Part shown: piece by piece, positions 18,081 to 24,292 of the stretch | Layout of the letters: each line of letters starts with the position of its first letter | Numbering within the stretch: the stretch's first letter is position 1 | Notes under the pieces: model-generated | The model's database searches: none | The model's input: only the letters and a program-made list of their open reading frames with translations | What the model was told of the DNA's origin: nothing | Origin: a virus | Length of the DNA stretch: 64,000 bases | IMG/VR virus record: IMGVR_UViG_3300007513_001761 | Coordinates: 49,249 to 113,248 of that record | Reading direction: 5' to 3' (one strand) | Made by a program: the position numbers and the translations under genes

Positions 18081-18584
18081 TTATTTAAATTCCCACAGAT
18101 ATTCTTTCCATGATTCATTGATTTGCCCCTCTGGTAGCGACTTCAATAATGTGCTTTTTGGGCGCCGTGGAGACCGCAAAGGCAACATTCCCGATTCACG
18201 AGGAGTTTTGTTACCTTTTTTCTGATTACATTTTTTGCATGCAGTCACCAAATTTTCCCAAGTGTTTAAACCTCCGCGACTCTTTGGCAACACATGGTCC
18301 ATCGTGAGATTTTCATATTTAAAATATTTGGTACAATATTGACATTGGTTATTATCGCGCCACAGAACGTTTGGGCGGTTCGGAGAAACAGTCGAGCACC
18401 GAAACCGCACATATCTGTTTAACACAATAACAGCAGGAATATCAAAAGAACGATTTGGAGAATGGATTTTCTTTGCATAGTTTTCTATAGCTCTCGCTTT
18501 TCCTACCAAACAAAGTACTAGAGCCTCGACCGCATCCACAATCGCAACAGGACGATATGAGGAATCCAGTTTAAGTGCTTTCAT
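18081..18584 (-). CDS. HNH endonuclease
   Basis: 167 aa. Zinc pairs CQYC and CKKC flank the HNH core TMDHVLPKSRGGLNTWENLVTAC. The N-terminal part (LKLDSSYRPVAIVDAVEAL) matches the standard HNH_5/DUF-type leader of free-standing phage and bacterial HNH proteins. It may be a homing nuclease or a DNA-processing enzyme. No intron is seen nearby. Confidence 0.9.
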   Translation of the reverse strand: MKALKLDSSYRPVAIVDAVEALVLCLVGKARAIENYAKKIHSPNRSFDIPAVIVLNRYVRFRCSTVSPNRPNVLWRDNNQCQYCTKYFKYENLTMDHVLPKSRGGLNTWENLVTACKKCNQKKGNKTPRESGMLPLRSPRRPKSTLLKSLPEGQINESWKEYLWEFK

Positions 18585-18614
18585 ACTTTAACTAGGTGGG
18601 TTGAGTCTATCTAG

Positions 18615-19103
18615 TCATTTCTCAGAATGTCGATTTGTGGCCCGTTTAGGTGGTAACTCAAAATCTCTAGCTTTTTTAACCAAATCTGAGGAACTGCTAA
18701 GTTTTTGATTTCCTCCAATTCCCCACAACAACTCAACTCCAAGTTCTTCACAGACAGCCTGCTCGGGAGTATTACTACGCCCCCGATCACCGCCATTAGC
18801 AAAAAACGTTGGATTCAAGCGACGAATAGCCTCACACACCGTTCCATCGCTATCGTCTACTGAGTCCACCAGAATAACCCCCTTAATTGCATTCAAAATT
18901 TCTACCCGTTGGGTGAATTCCATAAAAACAAACCCCTTCTTACGAAACAACCAATCATCCGAATTTGTGATCACGATCACATCTCCATACTGGGCCGCGT
19001 CTCGAATCATTCGGATATGTCCAGCGTGCACAGGGTCAAATCCGCCAGAAACCATTACAGTCGGTTTCTTCTCCTCATCAAACATTCCATCAGCAATTGT
19101 CAT
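18615..19103 (-). CDS. Cytidylyl/adenylyltransferase-like protein (HxGH)
   Basis: 162 aa. The motif SGGFDPVHAGHIRMI (GxFDxxHxGH) and the late SSSDLVKKA (ISSSxI-like) identify the glycerol-3-phosphate cytidylyltransferase/HldE-C superfamily. It would attach a nucleotide to a phosphorylated sugar or alcohol. It lies 2 nt downstream of the phosphomannomutase-like gene, which suggests a two-step sugar-activation unit. Confidence 0.88.
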   Translation of the reverse strand: MTIADGMFDEEKKPTVMVSGGFDPVHAGHIRMIRDAAQYGDVIVITNSDDWLFRKKGFVFMEFTQRVEILNAIKGVILVDSVDDSDGTVCEAIRRLNPTFFANGGDRGRSNTPEQAVCEELGVELLWGIGGNQKLSSSSDLVKKARDFELPPKRATNRHSEK

Positions 19104-19105
19104 CT

Positions 19106-19927
19106 TTATCTCCTATATTGTAAATCTTCTAAAATGTAAAAATCAATTATTTCAACTGTTTCTTCGGGGTTTCCAGTCTCAAAGGCTCTTCCTTTGGGTT
19201 TTAACAAGTTAAATATCTCATAATCATTGCCGTTAATCCCACAGCGATCTCCTACAAACCAAAAATCCCACTCATGTTCATCAAAATGATTAAGAGCGTA
19301 TGTTTTATCCCAGTTGCACGGATAAATATCAAAAGAGGTATTACCCCCAAGCTTTACAATAACATCAATTCCGAATTTTTTTAATTCTTCCTTCAAAATT
19401 TCTAAATATTTTTTACGAATCCCATAGAGTTTATCCATTGCTTTAAAATGATCGCGAGTGGATTGCTTAGCGTTTCTCCCAATTGGACACCAATTAATCA
19501 TCGATTGGCGATTTTGAACAAAATTGCCTGTCAGGGTTATATCATATTTTTCGGTAACTATTTCTCCTTGTAAAATACACACAGTGCGCATTAATTGATT
19601 AAATTCTTTGTCTCCTAGAAATTCGCGCATTGAGGCTTTAAAAATAGTTTGCATCCCCAGTGTTTCTTCTCCGACGGGGACCAAATATTCAGTTCCATTG
19701 CAGGGTAAAATGTGACAATTATCTCTAATAATTTTATTGTTTAAAGCTGGCCACAACTGTTCTTGTATGTATTCTAGTCCGGAGCCTGTGAGAAATCCAA
19801 TTTCTGCATATCTACACAATTCAGCTAAAGCTGTAATCATGGACATGGTTATGGGCTTCCTGGCTTCTGTAAGAGTTCCGTCTACATCAAAGAGAACCAG
19901 TGTGCCATGACTATTCGTGGGGGTCAT
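19106..19927 (-). CDS. Eukaryotic-type phosphomannomutase (HAD superfamily)
   Basis: 273 aa. HAD motif I is FDVDGTLTEAR (nucleophile and acid-base aspartates). The cap region contains NWCPIGRNAKQSTRD, and GGNTSFDIYPCNWDKTYAL plus FVGDRCGINGNDYEI match the Sec53/PMM2 family almost throughout. The expected reaction is mannose-6-phosphate to mannose-1-phosphate. Bacteria usually use the unrelated alpha-phosphohexomutase ManB, so this type in phage DNA is notable. It is paired with the cytidylyltransferase-like gene. Confidence 0.87.
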   Translation of the reverse strand: MTPTNSHGTLVLFDVDGTLTEARKPITMSMITALAELCRYAEIGFLTGSGLEYIQEQLWPALNNKIIRDNCHILPCNGTEYLVPVGEETLGMQTIFKASMREFLGDKEFNQLMRTVCILQGEIVTEKYDITLTGNFVQNRQSMINWCPIGRNAKQSTRDHFKAMDKLYGIRKKYLEILKEELKKFGIDVIVKLGGNTSFDIYPCNWDKTYALNHFDEHEWDFWFVGDRCGINGNDYEIFNLLKPKGRAFETGNPEETVEIIDFYILEDLQYRR

Positions 19928-19932
19928 GTATC

Positions 19933-20184
19933 CTACTTGGGTTTTGGGTATTTGTTTCGCTCATCGCGATATTCATTAATGTCTATTATTATAGGGGCTT
20001 TATCTATTTTTTTGTATTGCAAAATGTTATCAATTGTTTTGTTAAGCTCGTTGATTCTTTTACGCTCATTATCCTCTTTGACAAATTTAAGAAATTTTAA
20101 AAAATAATAAAATAAGACAGAGAGGCTTACAAACAGGAGTATGCCAAGTGCACTACCCACCATAGACGACGTAACCAACTTCAA
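19933..20184 (-). CDS. Small membrane protein
   Basis: 83 aa. One N-terminal transmembrane helix (about residues 8-30) is followed by a basic, charged cytoplasmic helix (coiled-coil-like, about 35-60). It overlaps the end of the VWA lipoprotein gene by 32 nt. No family recognised; it could be an anchor for a partner protein. Confidence 0.6.
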   Translation of the reverse strand: MKLVTSSMVGSALGILLFVSLSVLFYYFLKFLKFVKEDNERKRINELNKTIDNILQYKKIDKAPIIIDINEYRDERNKYPKPK

Positions 20185-21067
20185 CCAATGAGCCCTCCAC
20201 TGGAATAAAATCTAAATAAACTATATTAGTATTTGGTAAATAGTACCATTCTTCCGTTATCACATGATCAACATAGACGCTGATACTGTCCTCAACAGGT
20301 GTTTGAGATAATTCAATGTAATCTCTCGGTCCTGTTAAAAAGGTGCTATCAGCCAACGCTAGCTCCCAATCACTGCAAATGTCCGTGGGCATCTTACCGT
20401 AATAAGCGCTTAATTCAACGTACTTTTCTCCAATAGAGGCGGACCACCCACTTTCGCAATCACTGGTTTCTGTTTTTACTATCGACACTGTGTCGTGCTG
20501 AACTGCTACATATTCATCTTGAAGCCAGTAATGAAAGGTGTCGGCCGTAAAAATAGATTGTTCGTCTTCATCAGAAATAAAAATAATTAATTTATCAGAG
20601 TCCTCGCGAAAAAAGCTTAAACCCTCTGTTGTCGTTGTCGTAAACTCGTAAGTAGACCAGAAGGCATGCTCTACGCTATCATTAGCCAATAGCCATGGCG
20701 CTAATAAAAAATCGATAGCAGAAGAATAAATGTCATATGGTCCTGAAAAATAGGGCTCTTTCAAAGAGGTATTGATAAAAGCAATTTGATAATCGAACGT
20801 TATTGATTCGATATCTCCTCGCAAGATCTCGACGCCGCGACTAACCTGCTCGTAATTATCTGACATTGAACCAGAAGTATCAAGCACAACCAGCACATCC
20901 AATTGTACAGTCTCGCTAGGCTGCACCAGCGAATCTACGACTACATCGGTAGGCATGACTTCTTCTACGGCTGTCGTAGCTACGATGAACTCATTTTGAC
21001 AGCCTAGCAGTACAATTCCGCATATTAGAAAGGCGGCTTTTAAGGACTTAGTGATCGTCGCAGTCAC
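20153..21067 (-). CDS. VWA-domain lipoprotein
   Basis: About 304 aa from a GTG at 21067, chosen because it puts a signal peptide (SLKAAFLICGIVLLGC, lipobox LLGC) at the N-terminus; an ATG at 21115 would add 16 residues. The VWA domain has the MIDAS motif DTSGSMSDN, and a second acidic loop FISDEDEQS. The C-terminal about 60 residues (FLTGPRDYIELSQTPVED and on) resemble the C-terminus of the lipoprotein at 37815. Predicted role: surface adhesion or binding. It overlaps the upstream 64-aa gene by 20 nt. Confidence 0.75.
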   Translation of the reverse strand: MTATITKSLKAAFLICGIVLLGCQNEFIVATTAVEEVMPTDVVVDSLVQPSETVQLDVLVVLDTSGSMSDNYEQVSRGVEILRGDIESITFDYQIAFINTSLKEPYFSGPYDIYSSAIDFLLAPWLLANDSVEHAFWSTYEFTTTTTEGLSFFREDSDKLIIFISDEDEQSIFTADTFHYWLQDEYVAVQHDTVSIVKTETSDCESGWSASIGEKYVELSAYYGKMPTDICSDWELALADSTFLTGPRDYIELSQTPVEDSISVYVDHVITEEWYYLPNTNIVYLDFIPVEGSLVEVGYVVYGG

Positions 21068-21242
21068 ACGGAGTATATCCGCAGCAAGGACATCTTTCAT
21101 CCTCTTCATCCACAACCACCTCCACAGTATCTAGTCTTCTCGACAGCAATAAAAACAAATTGCCTATTTTTTTTGTCAAATCTACCAGAATGGTACGAAT
21201 GCTTAATGAATCTCTTCCGGACATGGCGATAAGCCCTCCCAT
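21048..21242 (-). CDS. Small protein with cysteine-rich tail
   Basis: 64 aa. A basic/hydrophobic N-terminal part is followed by an acidic turn and CPCCGYTPCDCDD, five cysteines that could bind zinc. It overlaps both neighbours (40 nt with the peptidase and 20 nt with the VWA lipoprotein). Not assigned to a family. Confidence 0.5.
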   Translation of the reverse strand: MGGLIAMSGRDSLSIRTILVDLTKKIGNLFLLLSRRLDTVEVVVDEEDERCPCCGYTPCDCDDH

Positions 21243-21709
21243 ATACTTGCTTTCTCAAGCAGTATATTATATAGCATTCCGGGGGTCAAATCGCGATATC
21301 CAAAAACAGTTGTTTTTTCCCATTTTATAACATTCGCAAGAGTCAACGCGTATGCTATCCATTCGCTGCAGTACCATCTATTTCTGTGTTTTATTCTGAA
21401 GGGCAAGAACTGTGAGGCCAACATCCCAATCCAATCATATCGTGCGCCTTTGGTGAGGGAGTAGAACTTTATAATCTCTTTATATTGAGCATGTGTTATC
21501 TCAAAAAATAAAAATTCCCATTTACTGGGATCTATATTTATATTAACTCTCGAAGAAACTTTTGAATTGTGAAAAGGGCTAATGCTAACCCAAGTATAAC
21601 CATCCGGCATTACCATCTCTACATGGCTATAAATGCTTTTTGTCCACCAGCGAATAAGCTTATTGTGCCAGCGTCCTTTTCCTTTATAAAATGCTACTTT
21701 TATGATCAT
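21203..21709 (-). CDS. Permuted papain-like cysteine peptidase (YiiX/NlpC-P60 clan)
   Basis: 168 aa. IYSHVEMVMPDG supplies the histidine and WYCSEWIAYAL supplies the cysteine: an H...C order typical of circularly permuted NlpC/P60-like enzymes such as YiiX. GARYDWIGMLASQF is a conserved helix of the family. Such proteins occur widely in phage genomes and may act on peptidoglycan or amide bonds. No signal peptide. Confidence 0.75.
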   Translation of the reverse strand: MIIKVAFYKGKGRWHNKLIRWWTKSIYSHVEMVMPDGYTWVSISPFHNSKVSSRVNINIDPSKWEFLFFEITHAQYKEIIKFYSLTKGARYDWIGMLASQFLPFRIKHRNRWYCSEWIAYALTLANVIKWEKTTVFGYRDLTPGMLYNILLEKASIWEGLSPCPEEIH

Positions 21710-21716
21710 TATCAGA

Positions 21717-21926
21717 TTACGAGTCGAGGAAGTGTAAATCTTTATCTAACACTTTTTTATAAATGCCAGGGTCCTCATCAATATATATGTCATAATCGTA
21801 CATTGAGCGTTCACTTTCTTCATAAACATATAAAATAACTGCTCTTCTTGGATGTCTTAATACTGCATTGTTTCTAAATGGGTCATAAATCACCCATTCG
21901 TCCATCTGAAATCTCTTTAGTGTCAT
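21717..21926 (-). CDS. Small beta-rich protein of unknown function
   Basis: 69 aa (62 aa from the internal MDEWVIYDPF start). The pattern DEWVIYDPFRNNAVLRHPRRAVILYVYEE suggests a small barrel like the GDLV proteins, though the GD motif itself is missing. It overlaps the next upstream gene by 44 nt from the longer start. Confidence 0.5.
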   Translation of the reverse strand: MTLKRFQMDEWVIYDPFRNNAVLRHPRRAVILYVYEESERSMYDYDIYIDEDPGIYKKVLDKDLHFLDS

Positions 21927-22044
21927 CTTCTTCGTCTCTTATGCACATCACACAAACAACTTGACCATCTCTTATTTCATATTCGCCCTCATAAATACAT
22001 GTGTCACAGAAATCGCAAACTTTAATGCTGTAGGTTAGGTTCAT
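21883..22044 (-). CDS. Small zinc-ribbon-like protein
   Basis: 53 aa from the internal ATG MNLTYSIKVCDFCD; an upstream in-frame start at 22074 is less likely because of the larger overlap. Two cysteine pairs, CDFC and CVMC, about 23 residues apart with a GEYEIRDGQVVC turn, form a treble-clef or ribbon-type zinc site. Acidic C-terminus. Confidence 0.6.
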   Translation of the reverse strand: MNLTYSIKVCDFCDTCIYEGEYEIRDGQVVCVMCIRDEEDDTKEISDGRMGDL

Positions 22045-22219
22045 TCGAATCTTCTTCTCCTTCGTCTTGTTCAATATCGATAGTAGCAGTAGGTCTGATC
22101 AAATGCTTGTTACCCAACTTCTCTTTCTTTTCAATTAAATACCAGGCATCTTCTAATTGGGCCTTAAAATCATCTTCGGCTCTAACTTTTTTATGCTTGA
22201 TTTTGCTTAATTTTCTCAT
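22022..22219 (-). CDS. Small charged protein
   Basis: 65 aa from ATG at 22219, preceded by GAGGACATA at good spacing; a longer frame to 22285 runs into the tmRNA and is not used. N-terminus basic (MRKLSKIKHKKVRAED), C-terminus acidic (DIEQDEGEEDSNEP). No family recognised. Confidence 0.6.
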   Translation of the reverse strand: MRKLSKIKHKKVRAEDDFKAQLEDAWYLIEKKEKLGNKHLIRPTATIDIEQDEGEEDSNEPNLQH

Positions 22220-22236
22220 TATGTCCTCATGATAAA

Positions 22237-22601
22237 TGGTGGAGGCGGCGGGAGTCGAACCCGCGTCCAAAATAATATCCAACAAAAGTCATTCACAAGT
22301 TTGTCAGCTTTACTATCACAAAACTGAAAAGATAGACAGACTTCCTACCATGCTTACTGTCCTGTTGCATCCCACCTGCTAAAAGCAGGAAACCCATTCT
22401 GATTTTTTAGCTTCGCAGGCATCTACCTGCTATCTCAAATTGGGTAAAAAGGCTTTGAGAAGCCCCTCGATTAGGCCGCTACTGCGACTGCTTCGAAGTG
22501 TGTGTTGTTATTAGCAACTATTGTTTTTGAACTGTTAAGGTCGTATCTAACCTACTTGCACTCTTTATTTTCCTTTACCTTGTCGAATCCGTTTCGCCCC
22601 C
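22237..22601 (-). ncRNA. ssrA: tmRNA, one-piece
   Basis: The 5' end GGGGGCG pairs with CGCCTCC at the 3' end, followed by A-CCA (22237-22240). Upstream of the tag the conserved 5' segment reads GGATTCGACAAGG. The T-arm GCGGG-TTCGACT-CCCGC and the AATAGTTGCTAATAAC entry to the tag match bacterial tmRNA. The resume codon is GCT at 22515 and the tag reads ANNNTHFEAVAVAA, ending in TAA at 22471. The AA end would feed ClpXP-type proteases. It releases stalled ribosomes. Its first 37 nt overlap the coding end of the 22565-22801 gene. No smpB is seen here, so host SmpB would be needed. Confidence 0.95.
22471..22515 (-). other. tmRNA tag reading frame
   Basis: Fourteen codons plus TAA: A N N N T H F E A V A V A A. 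Unlike the enterobacterial AANDENYALAA it has a basic/aromatic centre (THFE) and a VAVAA end. The tag may help identify the host lineage by comparison with chromosomal tags. Confidence 0.9.
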
Positions 22602-22801
22602 TTTTTAGTTTTAACTATAATTCCGACCGCTGTGTGATCTTCATTTTCTAACCAAATCAGAACTTCCTTTGAAGTTTCTTCTTTAACTGTATAAGTATGT
22701 TCTATTTTTTCAATAGCGCTCTTTCTAGCCAATGCTTCTGTTTTATGTTGGCTAATTAGTTCGCCCTGGATATAGTGATTTGCTTTATACACTTTCCACA
22801 T
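22565..22801 (-). CDS. Small basic protein overlapping the tmRNA 5' end
   Basis: 78 aa. Alternating strand/helix pattern with a lysine/arginine-rich C-terminus (KTKKGAKRIRQGKGK). Its last 12 codons are the first 37 nt of tmRNA, so processing of the tmRNA would cut this message. No family recognised; the start is well spaced after the 22807 gene. Confidence 0.6.
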   Translation of the reverse strand: MWKVYKANHYIQGELISQHKTEALARKSAIEKIEHTYTVKEETSKEVLIWLENEDHTAVGIIVKTKKGAKRIRQGKGK

Positions 22802-22806
22802 TTAAC

Positions 22807-23046
22807 TCACAAGGCTTCAATAGCATTGATCATTTCTTGTGGCTCAAAAACCGTTACGGTATCAATTCGAAACCAATTCGATGAAATATTTTTGCTTGGA
22901 GAATTGTATACGTTTGTTGGCTTTCCGCCTCTCCATTCGATTTGTAACCACTTCCAAGAATTCTCTTCTTTTTCTGCGATCACATTTCCAAATTGAATTT
23001 GTGTGGCATCATGAATGTGGTACACTGGCTTTCCTACTAATGACAT
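22807..23046 (-). CDS. Small SH3-like protein of unknown function
   Basis: 79 aa. VGKPVYHIHDATQIQFGNVIAE, then WKWLQIEWRGGKPT and a short helix at the end resemble the barrel pattern of the GDLV group without the GD motif. It starts directly after the HTH gene stop. Confidence 0.55.
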   Translation of the reverse strand: MSLVGKPVYHIHDATQIQFGNVIAEKEENSWKWLQIEWRGGKPTNVYNSPSKNISSNWFRIDTVTVFEPQEMINAIEAL

Positions 23047-23394
23047 TTAGTCCTCCTTGTCAAAATAACTGTTAATATCATACTTTTTAGCGATGGTTCT
23101 AAATTCTGCGTATGTGATTCCTAAGAATCTTGCGGCATCCATCTTCGACTGCGTCGTTGAAATAGCAAATTTCAACAATGCTTCCTTTACAATATAGCAT
23201 GCCTTGTCCCAGATGTCAAGGCCATAAAGTCTCTTATTTACATGAGCACAAGATAGTTCCAATTTCACAGCTATCAAGTCTTCTAATGTTAAACTATTGA
23301 TCAAAACTAGTAGATCTTTACTAGCAATACCTTCACTAGTTAGTTTATTAATAACACTCTTATTAATAGTAGTTGATCTATTATCTACTTTCAT
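23047..23394 (-). CDS. Fis-type helix-turn-helix protein
   Basis: 115 aa. The C-terminal 40 residues include STTQSKMDAARFLGITYAEF, the helix-turn-helix pattern (AA.xLGI....) of Fis/HTH_8 domains. The N-terminal 60 are helical and may dimerise. It has its own strong promoter (23421-23449), which suggests a transcription regulator made early or constitutively. Confidence 0.72.
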   Translation of the reverse strand: MKVDNRSTTINKSVINKLTSEGIASKDLLVLINSLTLEDLIAVKLELSCAHVNKRLYGLDIWDKACYIVKEALLKFAISTTQSKMDAARFLGITYAEFRTIAKKYDINSYFDKED

Positions 23395-23420
23395 TAACTT
23401 TCATAAACTAACACAAACTC

Positions 23421-23449
23421 ATTATAACCAGAGGTCAAAAGCTTGTCAA
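23421..23449 (-). promoter_or_regulatory. Strong sigma70 promoter for the HTH gene
   Basis: Minus strand TTGACA (23444-23449), 17 nt, TATAAT (23421-23426): both hexamers are consensus. It lies about 26 nt before the HTH start codon. Confidence 0.82.
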
Positions 23450-23476
23450 GGACTTTTTTAAAAAAAATTAAAGTCC
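23450..23476. terminator. AT-rich hairpin, likely bidirectional terminator
   Basis: GGACTTT pairs with AAAGTCC across an A/T-only centre. The hairpin contains the stop codon of the 23468 gene and abuts the -35 of the next promoter, so it would separate the two transcripts. Confidence 0.5.
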
Positions 23477-24292
23477 AAACTCTACTTCATCTGGCGTTGG
23501 ACCTTCGGGCACTCCCAAATCAGCTTCTGGTTCTGGTGGTGCACCCGCATCGACAGCATCTTCTTCTGCTCTAGCTGTGTCGTAGGCTTGGTTTGAAGGC
23601 TCGCTAACGGTGTCTGAAAGCTCAGCTTCAAACTTATCAAAATACAGTTTTGTGTTTGCGATCAAATAATCATAAAAGAGTTCTTGGTCTTCAGTGTTTG
23701 AGAGCAGTTCATACGAATCAATAATGGCGCTTTCAATCTTCTTAAAAGTCGAATATGCCATGTTACGGCCAGTTTCATCTTCGCTTTCTAGACCAGTTCC
23801 AAAGTCTGCGCGTGGATCTTCTGGTTCCTCATCAGCAGACTTTTCTGCGTCTGTGCGGATGTCAATAAACTTCTCATCTTCCTCATCACCGATGTCAATT
23901 TCAACTTCCTCGTCCAAGGCATCGATTTCTGCCTCTTCCTCGCCGGCCTCGTTGTTGGTTTCCACGGGAGTTAACGTGTCTACGATGGCTTTGACAATAT
24001 GAGAACGGAAAGAAGTTCTTTGTTCAATATTTGTTGTTAAGAGCTTGTAATCGTCTTCCAAAACTGGTATAATTTTCTTAAGGAGATCTTCTAGGACATT
24101 AATTCCTGTCGATTTGTTCGGTGTGGGGTTTACGTCGGAGACCTGCTTCTCGTTAATCAGTTTTGTCTCATGAGCAATGAGAGAACGGATGATATTCCGT
24201 AATTCTTTTTCCTCATTCAGTCTTTTCTGCTTGACGTGTTTAATCAATTGTCTTATATTAGATCTTAAGACTTTCTCTTCTTTTGGATTCAT
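23468..24292 (-). CDS. Acidic helical protein of unknown function
   Basis: 274 aa. Basic N-terminal helices (EKVLRSNIRQLIKHVKQKR), a central highly acidic stretch rich in E and D (about 120-175), and a proline-rich acidic tail. Low complexity and coiled-coil potential resemble scaffold or internal phage proteins. It overlaps the 817-aa gene by 4 nt. Confidence 0.6.
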   Translation of the reverse strand: MNPKEEKVLRSNIRQLIKHVKQKRLNEEKELRNIIRSLIAHETKLINEKQVSDVNPTPNKSTGINVLEDLLKKIIPVLEDDYKLLTTNIEQRTSFRSHIVKAIVDTLTPVETNNEAGEEEAEIDALDEEVEIDIGDEEDEKFIDIRTDAEKSADEEPEDPRADFGTGLESEDETGRNMAYSTFKKIESAIIDSYELLSNTEDQELFYDYLIANTKLYFDKFEAELSDTVSEPSNQAYDTARAEEDAVDAGAPPEPEADLGVPEGPTPDEVEFGL

